Assembly: GCA_963794385.1 (NCBI GenBank)
Contig: CAWCDT010000002.1
Span: 1 to 64,000 of the forward strand
Direction of reading: 5' to 3'
DNA length: 64,000 nt
DNA from: Gaiellasilicea sp963794385
GTDB lineage: Bacteria > Actinomycetota > Thermoleophilia > Gaiellales > Gaiellaceae
The notes beneath the pieces are model-generated. The model searched no databases. It was not told the DNA's origin and saw nothing but the letters and a program-made list of their open reading frames with translations. Below are positions 16,725 to 25,122 of this stretch, piece after piece. Each line of letters begins with the position of its first letter. The first letter of the stretch is position 1. Both the position numbers and the translations under genes were made by a program.

Positions 16725-17695
16725 CCGACGAGCACGCCCCGACCTGCCCGTGCGCGCTCTTCGCGCGGGCGACCGAGTGGGCGGCCCTCGCGTCGGCACG
16801 GTGGCTCGGGCGGGACGACCAGGACGCGGCGGAGGTGGCCGCGGAGGGGGCGATGCTCGCCGGGCTCTCGGAGCTCCCCGTCTCGGCAACGGTCGTGATC
16901 GGCTCGAGGGAGGACGGCGTGCTGCCGGTCGGCGCCGAAGTGGGCGCCGGCGGGGAGGCGTTCGACCTCGCCCTCGATCCGCTCGAGGGTCGCGGCGTCG
17001 TCGCCCGCGGGGGTACCGGCGCGATGGCGATGCTCGCCGCGGGGCCGCCCGGCTCGCTGCTGCGCTTGCCGGACATGTACATGCGGCGGATGGCCGTCGG
17101 CCCGCGAGCGGTGGGCCGGATCGACTTGACGCGCCCGATCGGCGAGAACGTCGCCGCGATCGCCGAGGCGTTCGGTCGCAATGCGAACGACATCACCGCG
17201 CTCGTGCTCGACCGTCCCCGCCACCACGACCTGATCGAGGAGATCCGCGCCGCGGGCGCGCGCATCAAGCTGATCCAGGACGGCGACGTGACCGCGTCGA
17301 TCTCGGCGGCGATCCGGGGCACGAACGACCACCTCGCGGTCGGGATCGGCGGCACGCGCCAGGCCGTGCTGTCCGCCGCCGCGCTGCGCTGCCTCGGCGG
17401 CGAGCTCCAGGCGCAGCTCTGGCCGACGACGCGCGGTGAGATCGAGGCTGCGGCAGAGCACGGGGTCGATGACGTGACTCGCGTCTTCTCCTCCGACGAC
17501 CTCGCCCCCGGCGAGGTGATCGTCGCGGCGACCGGAGTCTCGAACGGCGACCTCCTCCGCGGCGTCCGTTTCCTGACCGACAGCGCCCGCACGCACTCCC
17601 TCGTGATGTGCATGCGCTGCAACTGGGTCCGCTTCGCCGAGAGCATCCACTTCTTCGCCCGCGAGCGGAAGGAGGAGGTGCGCCTCCTCGGCTAG
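16721..17695 (+). CDS. glpX: Class II fructose-1,6-bisphosphatase, GlpX
   Basis: A 324-residue gluconeogenic phosphatase. Visible GlpX features are LDPLEGRGVVARG (metal and phosphate site), KLIQDGDVTASISAA, GIGGTRQAVLSAAALRCLGGELQ and ATGVSNGDLLRGV. The GTG start overlaps the kinase stop (GTGA), and an SD-like GGAGG is not evident, which favours translational coupling. Placed last in the diphosphoglycerate operon, it links that pathway to the gluconeogenic direction of carbon flow. Confidence 0.92.
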   Translation: MTDEHAPTCPCALFARATEWAALASARWLGRDDQDAAEVAAEGAMLAGLSELPVSATVVIGSREDGVLPVGAEVGAGGEAFDLALDPLEGRGVVARGGTGAMAMLAAGPPGSLLRLPDMYMRRMAVGPRAVGRIDLTRPIGENVAAIAEAFGRNANDITALVLDRPRHHDLIEEIRAAGARIKLIQDGDVTASISAAIRGTNDHLAVGIGGTRQAVLSAAALRCLGGELQAQLWPTTRGEIEAAAEHGVDDVTRVFSSDDLAPGEVIVAATGVSNGDLLRGVRFLTDSARTHSLVMCMRCNWVRFAESIHFFARERKEEVRLLG

Positions 17696-17696
17696 G

Positions 17697-17723
17697 AGCC
17701 AAGTAACAGACTGTTACTTGGCT
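17697..17723. promoter_or_regulatory. Perfect 13-bp palindrome between glpX and the Fe-S assembly gene
   Basis: AGCCAAGTAACAG (17697-17709) and CTGTTACTTGGCT (17711-17723) are perfect inverted repeats around a single A. The right end overlaps a TACACT -10 (17723-17728) placed 6 nt before the ATG at 17735, so a dimeric repressor bound here would cover the core promoter. A hairpin terminator for glpX is the alternative, but the one-base centre and lack of a U-tract favour an operator. Confidence 0.65.
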
Positions 17724-17734
17724 ACACTCGCCTC

Positions 17735-18034
17735 ATGGTCGACCGCGAGGAGATCGTCAACGCGCTGCACACCGTCGAGGACCCGGAGCTCGGGATGGAC
17801 ATCGTCGAGCTCGGGCTCTTCTACGACCTCGAGATCGAGGGCCCGAAGGTGAAGGTGATCCACACGCTCACCTCGATGGGCTGCCCGGCGGGGCCGATGA
17901 TCCAGGAGGACATCCACAACGCCACGGCCGGCGTCGAGGGCGTGGAGGAGGTCGAGGTCGAGCTGACTTTCGACCCGCCGTGGACGCCGGACAAGATGTC
18001 CGACGACGCCAAGTTCATCCTCGGCTTCGGCTAG
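17735..18034 (+). CDS. Metal-sulfur cluster assembly factor, MIP18/DUF59 family
   Basis: A 99-residue PaaD/SufT-type protein (VDREEIVNALHTVEDPELGMDIVELGLFYDLEI) with the conserved Cys in TSMGCPAGPMI at about residue 50 and the FDPPWTPDKMSDDAKFILGFG tail typical of the family. Such proteins help mature Fe-S enzymes. It forms a single-gene unit behind a palindromic operator and converges with the oxidoreductase gene by a 20-nt overlap. Confidence 0.9.
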   Translation: MVDREEIVNALHTVEDPELGMDIVELGLFYDLEIEGPKVKVIHTLTSMGCPAGPMIQEDIHNATAGVEGVEEVEVELTFDPPWTPDKMSDDAKFILGFG

Positions 18035-18923
18035 AAGCCTCTGCCCGCAGCGGAGGGGCCACGCGCTCGCCGAACTCGAGCACGCGTTCGTCCAGGCCCG
18101 GCCGGTCGTACTCGAGGTTGACGACGAAGCCGTCGCAGCCGTCCTCGACGTATTCGAGGAGCCGCTCCGCGACCCACTCCGACGGACCGGCGATCGCATG
18201 GCGGCCGCGCTCGTCGCGCCCCGCTTCGCGTTCGGGCCGGAGCGAGACGCCGATACGCAGGACGATGCGGCTGTCCGGCCGTCGCTCGCGTAGCTCGGCG
18301 GCGAGCGGGCGCAGCTCGTCGGGCGGCAGCGCCACCGGGTGCCAGACACCTGTGCGGGCGGCCCGTCGCACTGTCGCCCGCGACACTCCGGCCACCCACA
18401 GCTCAGGGCCACCGGAACGAACGAGCGCCGGCGCGAGCCAGCCGTCCACGGAGAAGACGTCACCCTCGTACGCAACGCGTCCCGGCATCTGCGCGAACAC
18501 AGCCTCGGCGAGGTCGAGCCACTCGTCGAGCAGGCGCCCTCGGCGCTCGAAATCTGCGCCGAGCAGCGCGAACTCGCCCTCCATCCAGCCCGCGGTGACG
18601 GCGGTCACGATGCGGCCGCCCGAGAGCAGGTCGAGCGTCGCCAGCTGCTTGAGCACGACGAGCGGATTGCGCTGCGGGACGACGAGCGCCGAAACGCCGA
18701 GCTCGAGCCGTTGCGTCCGTGCCGCGAGGAAGCCGAGCGACACGAGCGCCTCCGCGATCGTCCCGTACACCGGTGCGTGCTCCGGCGGCACGATCACGTG
18801 GTCCGTGACCCAGCCGGAGTCGAAGCCGGCTTCCTCGGCGGCGACCGCGGTCGACGCGAGCCGCTCCGCGCCGAGCGACTCGCCATAGTTCGGCAGGATC
18901 AGGCCGAGGTGCAGCCGGGCCAC
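18015..18923 (-). CDS. LLM-class (luciferase-like) flavin/F420-dependent oxidoreductase
   Basis: A 302-residue TIM-barrel oxidoreductase. LGLILPNYGE at the N-terminus, DSGWVTDHVIVP, RTQRLELGVSALVVPQRNPLVVLKQLATLDLLSGGR and AVTAGWMEGEF are standard LLM signatures. Many actinobacterial members use coenzyme F420 rather than FMN; the sequence alone does not decide. The GTG start has a TAGCGT -10 (18930-18935) 6 nt upstream on the minus strand. Substrate unknown. Confidence 0.88.
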   Translation of the reverse strand: MARLHLGLILPNYGESLGAERLASTAVAAEEAGFDSGWVTDHVIVPPEHAPVYGTIAEALVSLGFLAARTQRLELGVSALVVPQRNPLVVLKQLATLDLLSGGRIVTAVTAGWMEGEFALLGADFERRGRLLDEWLDLAEAVFAQMPGRVAYEGDVFSVDGWLAPALVRSGGPELWVAGVSRATVRRAARTGVWHPVALPPDELRPLAAELRERRPDSRIVLRIGVSLRPEREAGRDERGRHAIAGPSEWVAERLLEYVEDGCDGFVVNLEYDRPGLDERVLEFGERVAPPLRAEASSRSRG

Positions 18924-18962
18924 GGCCTGACGCTAGCTGCCGACAACGCTTGGCGCTCCGCG

Positions 18963-19352
18963 CTACCTCCCCTGCCAGAGCACGTTCACGATCTTCCAGC
19001 CGTCTCGTGTGCGCGCGAGCTGAAGGTAGTCGACATAGACGGCCGAGTACACGGTCACGTTGGCGATGTCGCGGTGGACGTCCTCGATCTCGACCTCGAT
19101 TCCGCGCTGCTCGTTGCCGGGATCCCGGCTCCTGCCGACACCGCGCGCCGTCGCCTCGATCATCCCTTCCGCGGTGATCAGGTCGAGCGTGCGGCCGTCC
19201 TCGTGAAGCGCCCGCTTGACGAGGTCCGGATGGAGCGCGCGCTGCATCCGCTCGGCGTCGCCGTCGAACCAGCCCTCGTAGTAATCAAGCGCCGCCTGCA
19301 CGATCGCCGCTCTCTCCGCACGCGTTGTCGCCTCGTCCACGATCTGCATCAT
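18963..19352 (-). CDS. NTF2-like (putative lumazine-binding/SnoaL-type) protein
   Basis: A 129-residue cone-fold protein with ALDYYEGWFDGDAERMQRALHPDLVKR, ITAEGMIEATARG and the closing strand DGWKIVNVLWQ, as in PF12893-like proteins. It could bind or turn over a small molecule; no catalytic set stands out. Its ATG is 2 nt after the stop of the alcohol dehydrogenase gene, so the two form one operon. Confidence 0.8.
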   Translation of the reverse strand: MMQIVDEATTRAERAAIVQAALDYYEGWFDGDAERMQRALHPDLVKRALHEDGRTLDLITAEGMIEATARGVGRSRDPGNEQRGIEVEIEDVHRDIANVTVYSAVYVDYLQLARTRDGWKIVNVLWQGR

Positions 19353-19354
19353 CG

Positions 19355-20302
19355 CTAGGACGGAATCGTCAGCACGATTTTTCCGAGCTGCTCGCCGCGC
19401 TCCAGCCGCTCGTGGGCGGCGCGCGCTTCGGCGAGCGGGAACGTCGAGTCGATGTGCACCCGCACCCGGCCGCTCCGGACGAGCTCGTACGCGGCGAGGA
19501 AGTCGTTCCGCGTGCCCATCGTCGAGCCGTAGACCGTCAGCTGCTTCCACCAGAAGCGGTGCAGCTGGGCGGGCGGGTTCGGGCCGCTGGTCGCGCCGCA
19601 GACGACGACGCGGCCGCCGGTCTTGACGGCCGAGAGCGAGTGCTTCCACGTCGCCTCGCCCACGGTCTCGACGACGAGGTCGACGCCGCCGAGCTCCTTG
19701 GCCGCTGCCGCGGCGTCGGCGTGCGGGACGGCGAGATCCGCGCCCCACTCACGCGCCCGGGCGAGCTTCTCCTCGGATCCCGAGGTCACGAGCGTCTTCG
19801 CGCCCACCGCGCGCGCGATCTCGAAGCAGGCCTGCGCGACACCGCCGCCGATGCCCCAGATCAGCACCCACTCACCGGACTGGATCTGCGCCCTCGAGAC
19901 CAGCATCCGAAAGGCGGTTTCGAAGACGAGCGGAAAGGCGGCCGCCGTCTCGAAGTCGATCGCGTCGTCGAGGGGGAAGACGTTCGTCTCCGGGACGGCG
20001 ATCAGCTCGCAGTGCGTTCCATCGGTGTGCTCGCCGATCACCGTGATCACGGAGCCGTGCTCCACGCCGGGGTTGATGACGACGCGCTCGCCGGTGTCCA
20101 CACGGACGCCCGCGCCGTCGGCGCCGAGGATGCGGGGCTTCGGCACCGAAGGAAGACCCTTGCGAACCCAGAGGTCGAGATGGTTCAGAGAGGCCGCCCG
20201 AAGCGAGACGAGCACCTCGCCCGGGCCAGCAATCGGGTCGGGAACGTCCTCGTAGCGGAGCACCTCCGGGCCGCCGTCCTCGTGGATCCTGATCGCCTTC
20301 AC
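19355..20302 (-). CDS. Zinc-type alcohol dehydrogenase/quinone oxidoreductase family protein
   Basis: A 315-residue MDR-superfamily oxidoreductase: N-terminal catalytic GroES-like domain (MKAIRIHEDGGPEVLRYEDV, then GVRVDTGERVVINPG), and a Rossmann domain with WGIGGGVAQACFEIARAVGAK. The catalytic-zinc Cys region reads LNHLDLWVRKG, which is the zinc-free quinone reductase pattern, so NADPH:quinone reductase-like activity is more likely than alcohol oxidation. The GTG at 20302 matches the conserved MKAIRI start; it is divergent from queG with the two starts only 15 bp apart. Confidence 0.85.
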   Translation of the reverse strand: MKAIRIHEDGGPEVLRYEDVPDPIAGPGEVLVSLRAASLNHLDLWVRKGLPSVPKPRILGADGAGVRVDTGERVVINPGVEHGSVITVIGEHTDGTHCELIAVPETNVFPLDDAIDFETAAAFPLVFETAFRMLVSRAQIQSGEWVLIWGIGGGVAQACFEIARAVGAKTLVTSGSEEKLARAREWGADLAVPHADAAAAAKELGGVDLVVETVGEATWKHSLSAVKTGGRVVVCGATSGPNPPAQLHRFWWKQLTVYGSTMGTRNDFLAAYELVRSGRVRVHIDSTFPLAEARAAHERLERGEQLGKIVLTIPS

Positions 20303-20317
20303 GTGCACAATCCTCTC

Positions 20318-21331
20318 ATGACGGCTGCAGAGCTGGCTCTCGCCGGCGCCGAGCTCGGGCTCGACGCGATCGGCGCGGCGCCGGCCGAGGCATACGGGGA
20401 GACGGAGCGGCACATCCGGGAGCGCAAAGAGCGCGGCCTCTTCGCGGACATGGGCTTCACGACACGGCGGCCCGAGGTCTCCTGCCACCCGGAGTCGCTG
20501 CTCCCGGGAGCACGCACGGTGATCTCGGCCGCGCTCTGCTACTACGCACCGGCACCAGAGCCGGAACAGGGACAGGGGCGGCTCGCGCGCTACACCTGGT
20601 CGGACCGGTATGCGGAGTTGCGGGAGAAGCTCGAGGCGCTCGGCCGCAGACTCGGCGGCTCGTACCGCGTGCTCGTCGACGCCAACGACCATGTCGACCG
20701 GGAGGGGGCGGTACGCGCAGGCGTTGCCTTCTACGGCAAGAACACGCTCGCGATCACGCGGCGCCACGGTTCGTGGGTCGTGCTAGGCACCCTCGTCACC
20801 GACCAGGACGTCGGGGCATCGCACCCGCTCGATGCGGGTTGCGGCTCCTGCACCCTCTGCATCGACGCCTGCCCGACCGGCGCGCTCGATGAGCCGGGGA
20901 CACTCGACTCGACGCGCTGCCTCTCGTACTGGACGCAGGCGCCCGCTCCGATCCCGGAGCCGTACCGAGCCGAGCTCGGCGCGCTCGTCTACGGCTGCGA
21001 CATCTGCCAGGAGGTGTGCCCATGGAACCGGGGCATCGAGAAGCGCCGGGCCGACCTCGCTCCGGCCGAGGGTGTCGAACCGGACGTCTCCCTCCTGGAA
21101 TGGCTGGAGGTGGACGGGGAGGAGCTCGTCGCGCGATACGACCGGCTCTACGTCCCGCGCAACGATCCGCGGTGGCTGCGCCGGAATGCGCTCGTGGCGG
21201 CCGGCAATGTCGGCGGCGACGCAGAGCGCGCGGTCGTCGAGCGGTACGCGGACGACGACGACGAGGTGTTGAGCGACCATGCACGCTGGGCGCTGGCGAG
21301 GATCGACGAGCGGAGCCGGGTATGCACCTGA
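20318..21331 (+). CDS. queG: Epoxyqueuosine reductase QueG
   Basis: A 337-residue cobalamin- and Fe-S-dependent enzyme for the last step of queuosine synthesis in tRNA. Two ferredoxin-like cluster motifs are visible, CGSCTLCIDACPTGA and CDICQEVCPWN, with the intervening CLSYWTQ, and the C-terminus carries a HEAT-like segment (DPRWLRRNALVAAGNVG). The ATG at 20318 follows CACAAT by 6 nt. It overlaps the downstream kinase gene by 10 nt. queA and tgt are also in the window. Confidence 0.94.
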   Translation: MTAAELALAGAELGLDAIGAAPAEAYGETERHIRERKERGLFADMGFTTRRPEVSCHPESLLPGARTVISAALCYYAPAPEPEQGQGRLARYTWSDRYAELREKLEALGRRLGGSYRVLVDANDHVDREGAVRAGVAFYGKNTLAITRRHGSWVVLGTLVTDQDVGASHPLDAGCGSCTLCIDACPTGALDEPGTLDSTRCLSYWTQAPAPIPEPYRAELGALVYGCDICQEVCPWNRGIEKRRADLAPAEGVEPDVSLLEWLEVDGEELVARYDRLYVPRNDPRWLRRNALVAAGNVGGDAERAVVERYADDDDEVLSDHARWALARIDERSRVCT

Positions 21332-23079
21332 TCCGGATCATCGCGTTCGTGCGCCTGGGTCTCGTCGCCCTCGCGGCCGTGAAGGTCTTCGTCGATCGCG
21401 AGAGCTTTCCGGCCGGCTACGAAGAGGCGGCCTGGATCCTGGTCGGAGGCGCGGCCTTGGTCTCGCTCGTCCTGCTCGGGCTCACGTACCGCCGGCTGAG
21501 TCGCCGCCGCAACCTCGTCCTCGCCTGCGTGCTCACCGACGCCGTGATCGCGACCGGCCTGATGTTCGTCTTCGCCTGGGAGCCCGGGCAGCCGCTGCGG
21601 TCGCTGATCTTCCTCGTCGTCGTCGAGGCGGCGTTGTTCTTCCGGCTGCGTGCCGGCCTGATCGCCGGAGCGCTGACGCTGCCGATCCTGCTCGCGCTCG
21701 AGTGGTGGCGTCAGAGCGAGTTCGACATTCCGGCCCGCTACGACGCGCTCGCTGTGCGGGTTCTCGTCGCGCTCGCGCTCGGAGGTGTCGTCGGGCGGCT
21801 CGTGGAAATGGAGCGCCTGCAGGCGCGTGACGCCGAGCACCGCGCCGCAGAAGCCGAGCGGTTGCGGGACGAGCTCGGCCGGCGCGTCGACGTGCTCGAG
21901 GCGACGAGCCGCGCAGCACGCGCCCTCTCCTCGTCGCTCGAGCTCGACTCCGCGTTCGCGGCCTTCACGCAGGAGCTGCGGGGCCTCGTTCCGTTCGACC
22001 GCGCCGCGATCGTGCTCGTCGAAGGTGGGAGCGCGCGCGTGATGGCGACGGCGGGCGTCGGTGCGGGCGACTACACGCCACCGGGCGGCGTGATCGGCAT
22101 CGCCGACTCGGTTCTCGAACGAGTGATCGGCGAGGGCTGCACGGTCTACCGCGAGGACATCGCGGAGGCGCTCTACCCGGACGAGGAGGACCTGCTCGCG
22201 CTCGGCGTTCGCTCCCGCGTGCTCGCACCGCTCCAGCTGGGCGGACGCTCGATCGGTGCGCTCGCGATCTCGCGGACCGAGCCGTCGGCGTTCAGCCACG
22301 TCGAGATCGATCTCGTCACGCTGCTCGGCCGTCTCGTCGCGACCGCAGTCCAGAATCTCCGCACCTACGAGGCCGAGCGGGCCACAGTCGAGGAGCTCCG
22401 CCGCCTGTCGGAGCTCCGGGCCGACTTCGTCTCGCTCGTCTCGCACGAGCTGCGGACCCCGATGGCCGCAGTGATCGGCTCGGCGCGCACCCTCCAGGAT
22501 CGCTGGCGTGAGCTCAAGCCGGACCAGCGGGAGGCTTTTCTCGCCGTGATCGCCGACGAGACGAACCGGCTCGCAGCGCTCGTGGGTGACGTCCTCGACA
22601 CCTCGCGCATCGAGGCGGGCACGTTCGGTTACGCCTTCGCGGAGGTGGACCTCGCGAACGTTCTGCGCGACTCGGTCGCCGCCGCCGGGATCGGCCAGGA
22701 CGAGGTCCGCCTCAGGTCCGAGCTGCCGGCGACGCTGCCGGCCGTCCGCGGCGACGCAGAGCGGCTGCGACAGCTCGTCGACAACCTGATCTCGAATGCG
22801 ATCAAGTACTCCGACTCCGGGGGAGAGGTGCACGTGGAGGCCCGCGCCGACGACGGCCACGTGGTTGTCCGCGTCCGCGACACCGGGCCGGGCATCGCAC
22901 CGGAGCACCAGGCTCAGATCTTCGAGAAGTTCGGCCGCGTCGCCGGGAACGCCAAGCCCGGGACGGGCCTCGGCCTCTTCCTCTCGCGCTCGTTCGCCGA
23001 GGCGCACGGCGGTTCGCTCGCGGTCGACTCCGCGCCCGGCGAGGGCGCGGTGTTCACCCTGACTTTGCCGGTCTCCTGA
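21322..23079 (+). CDS. Membrane histidine kinase with GAF domain
   Basis: A 585-residue sensor kinase. Residues 1-165 hold about five membrane helices, followed by a coiled linker, a GAF domain (about 195-340), HisKA with VSHELRTPMAAV, and HATPase with NLISNAIKYS, DTGPGIAPE and GTGLGLFLS. No response-regulator gene adjoins it, so it is an orphan kinase here. The start at 21322 (MHLIRIIAFVRLGL) precedes the first helix directly and lies within the end of queG. Confidence 0.9.
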   Translation: MHLIRIIAFVRLGLVALAAVKVFVDRESFPAGYEEAAWILVGGAALVSLVLLGLTYRRLSRRRNLVLACVLTDAVIATGLMFVFAWEPGQPLRSLIFLVVVEAALFFRLRAGLIAGALTLPILLALEWWRQSEFDIPARYDALAVRVLVALALGGVVGRLVEMERLQARDAEHRAAEAERLRDELGRRVDVLEATSRAARALSSSLELDSAFAAFTQELRGLVPFDRAAIVLVEGGSARVMATAGVGAGDYTPPGGVIGIADSVLERVIGEGCTVYREDIAEALYPDEEDLLALGVRSRVLAPLQLGGRSIGALAISRTEPSAFSHVEIDLVTLLGRLVATAVQNLRTYEAERATVEELRRLSELRADFVSLVSHELRTPMAAVIGSARTLQDRWRELKPDQREAFLAVIADETNRLAALVGDVLDTSRIEAGTFGYAFAEVDLANVLRDSVAAAGIGQDEVRLRSELPATLPAVRGDAERLRQLVDNLISNAIKYSDSGGEVHVEARADDGHVVVRVRDTGPGIAPEHQAQIFEKFGRVAGNAKPGTGLGLFLSRSFAEAHGGSLAVDSAPGEGAVFTLTLPVS

Positions 23080-25081
23080 CGCGGGAGAGACGCAGCTCGC
23101 GCAGGAGCTGCGCGGCGCGCTTCGCGATCTGGGGCCGGATGTGCTCCGGCTCGACGACCACCGCCTCGCCGCGGTCGGCGAGGATCTCGCCGAGCAGCCA
23201 GTCGCCGCGCTTGCCTGCGCGCAGGGTCGCGACCGCCGAACCGTCCGTGAGCCGGACGGCGCCCTTCTCGATGCGGTAGCGGGCGATCGGCTTCGCGTAG
23301 CGGACGCGTACTGGCCGCGTGTCCTCGAGGAAGTGCGGGTCGAAGCCCTCGCGCGGCTCGAACCGCTCATCGGTGAGCCGGGCCGAGCGCATCCGGTCGA
23401 GCCTGAACGAGCGCTCGCCGTCGGACGACCGGTCCCAGGTATGGATGATCCAGTTCGGGAGCACGCGCTCGAACGAGTACGGCTCGATCAGACGCTCGCT
23501 CCGCGTCTCCTCGCCCTCCTTCAGGTAGTCGATCGCAACCACCCGGCGCTGCTCGATCGCCTCCGACAGCGTGGCGACGAGCTCCTCCTCGTCGCTCTGG
23601 TGGCGCGGCTCCGGGGTCTGGTGATCCTCGAACTGGCCGAACGTGTCCTCGAGCTTCTTCCGGACGCGGTCGAGGGGAGTGTGCACCTGGGCGGCGATCG
23701 AGGGGCCGACGATGTCGAGCGCCAGCCGGATCGCGCGCGCCTCGAGCGGTGTCAGGCGCGGTGCCAGCCGGAAGACGTCGCCGTAGAGCTCCTTGTCGAC
23801 CCGCACGCGGTCGCCGTCGAGCTGGGCGTAGACCGTGTAGCAGCCGCCGCCGAAGTTGACGAGGTTGAGCAGGGAGAGATGATCTTGGAGCTCCTCGCGC
23901 GGGATGTGGAAGCGGGACGCGAGCTCGTCCGCGTCGAGCTCGGCCTGGCGGCCGTCGCCGCACGCGGCGAGGAGGTGGGCGAGCAGCGCCTGGAGGACGC
24001 CGAACCGCTCCGGGGCGACCGGAGGCGCGGCGCGCTCGGCGCCGTCGGCGGCGCTCGACACGGCTTTCACGCGCGCGAGCTTCGGCGGCTCACCCTCGTG
24101 CGCCTCGCGAACGCGGCGCAGGCCCTCGGCGCAGGCCACGCGCAGCTCGTCCGGCTCGAGCGGGACGGCGCGCCCGTTCTGGCGCAGAATCCAGCCCGCG
24201 AGCGGCTCGATGTCGGCGTACTCGGTCTCGAAGACTCCGTCCGCGAGCGGGCCGGCCTCGGGCAGCGTCCGGTGCACCCACCAGGCGGTGTCGCCGTTGA
24301 CCTCGACCCGCGCGACGCCGGCGACCGGCCCGTGCTGCCACTCTTCGCCGACGCGGTAGGCGTCGACGTCGAAGTCGGGCGGCCGGCGGAAGTCGCGCTC
24401 GCGCCGGGTCGCGAAGCGGATGTCGCTGCGGATCCGGGAGACGCGAAAGGTGCGGACGGCGTCGTGGCCCATGTCGTGCCCGACGACGTACCAGGTGCCC
24501 CGGTCGCGGCGGAGCGCGTACGGGTTCACCGTCCGCTCTCGGACGGCGTCGCGCCGCGGCGACCAGTAGCTGAACTTGATCGTCCGCTGCTTCGAGATCG
24601 CCGACTCGAGCTTTGACAACCGGCCCGCCATCTCGGGCGAGTAGTCCGGGTCGCGAACTTGGACGCTGGCGGCCGTCTCGGTCGGGGCGTCGTCGAAGCC
24701 GGGGCGGCCGAGGGCGAGGTTCTGGAGCGCGAGCCGCAGTGGCTCGGCGTACGCGAAGGTGCCCTCGAGCATGTAGAGCGCGGTCTGGAGCGCCGCGAGC
24801 TCGTCGTCCTCGAGCTCGAGCTCGTCGAGGAAGTAGTTCTCGGAGCGGAGCGTGTAGAGCTCCTCGCCGGTGAACTCGTCCCGCTGGGAGTGGAGGGGGA
24901 CGCCGAGCGCGATCAGCTCGGCGCGGTCGGAGTAGTAGCGGCGGGCGAACGCCTCGTCCGACATCTCGGAGTAGCCCTCGACGTTGCCCTTGACGTCGCG
25001 CGCGGTCAACGGCCGCCGTTCCGCCATCAGGAACGCGACGAGCGAGAGCTGGCGGATCAGCTTGTCGGTGTCGTGCGACAC
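23054..25081 (-). CDS. pafBC: Fused PafB-PafC WYL-domain transcriptional regulator
   Basis: A 675-residue protein joining two HTH-WYL-WCX units. The first half starts DTDKLIRQLSLVAFLMAERRPLTARDV and contains EGYSEMSDEAFARRYYSDRAELIALGV, close to PafB; the second half (from about residue 355) has RFHIPREELQDHLSLLNLVNFGGGCYTVYA, then a WYL-type core and WCX domain, as in PafC. In mycobacteria PafB and PafC are separate proteins that activate the LexA-independent DNA-damage regulon and lie beside proteasome genes. Here no proteasome gene adjoins. GTG 25081 is the first start compatible with the PafB N-terminus. Confidence 0.9.
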   Translation of the reverse strand: MSHDTDKLIRQLSLVAFLMAERRPLTARDVKGNVEGYSEMSDEAFARRYYSDRAELIALGVPLHSQRDEFTGEELYTLRSENYFLDELELEDDELAALQTALYMLEGTFAYAEPLRLALQNLALGRPGFDDAPTETAASVQVRDPDYSPEMAGRLSKLESAISKQRTIKFSYWSPRRDAVRERTVNPYALRRDRGTWYVVGHDMGHDAVRTFRVSRIRSDIRFATRRERDFRRPPDFDVDAYRVGEEWQHGPVAGVARVEVNGDTAWWVHRTLPEAGPLADGVFETEYADIEPLAGWILRQNGRAVPLEPDELRVACAEGLRRVREAHEGEPPKLARVKAVSSAADGAERAAPPVAPERFGVLQALLAHLLAACGDGRQAELDADELASRFHIPREELQDHLSLLNLVNFGGGCYTVYAQLDGDRVRVDKELYGDVFRLAPRLTPLEARAIRLALDIVGPSIAAQVHTPLDRVRKKLEDTFGQFEDHQTPEPRHQSDEEELVATLSEAIEQRRVVAIDYLKEGEETRSERLIEPYSFERVLPNWIIHTWDRSSDGERSFRLDRMRSARLTDERFEPREGFDPHFLEDTRPVRVRYAKPIARYRIEKGAVRLTDGSAVATLRAGKRGDWLLGEILADRGEAVVVEPEHIRPQIAKRAAQLLRELRLSRVRRPAKSG

Positions 25082-25122
25082 GCAGGGCGCGAGCTTATCC
25101 GCTCGGCCGGACGAGCGCTGGC

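Noticed and set aside
17697..17723. Reading the palindrome as a rho-independent terminator of glpX
   Set aside because: The arms meet at a single base and no U-run follows, while the right arm overlaps a -10 element; an operator explains it better, though termination is not excluded.
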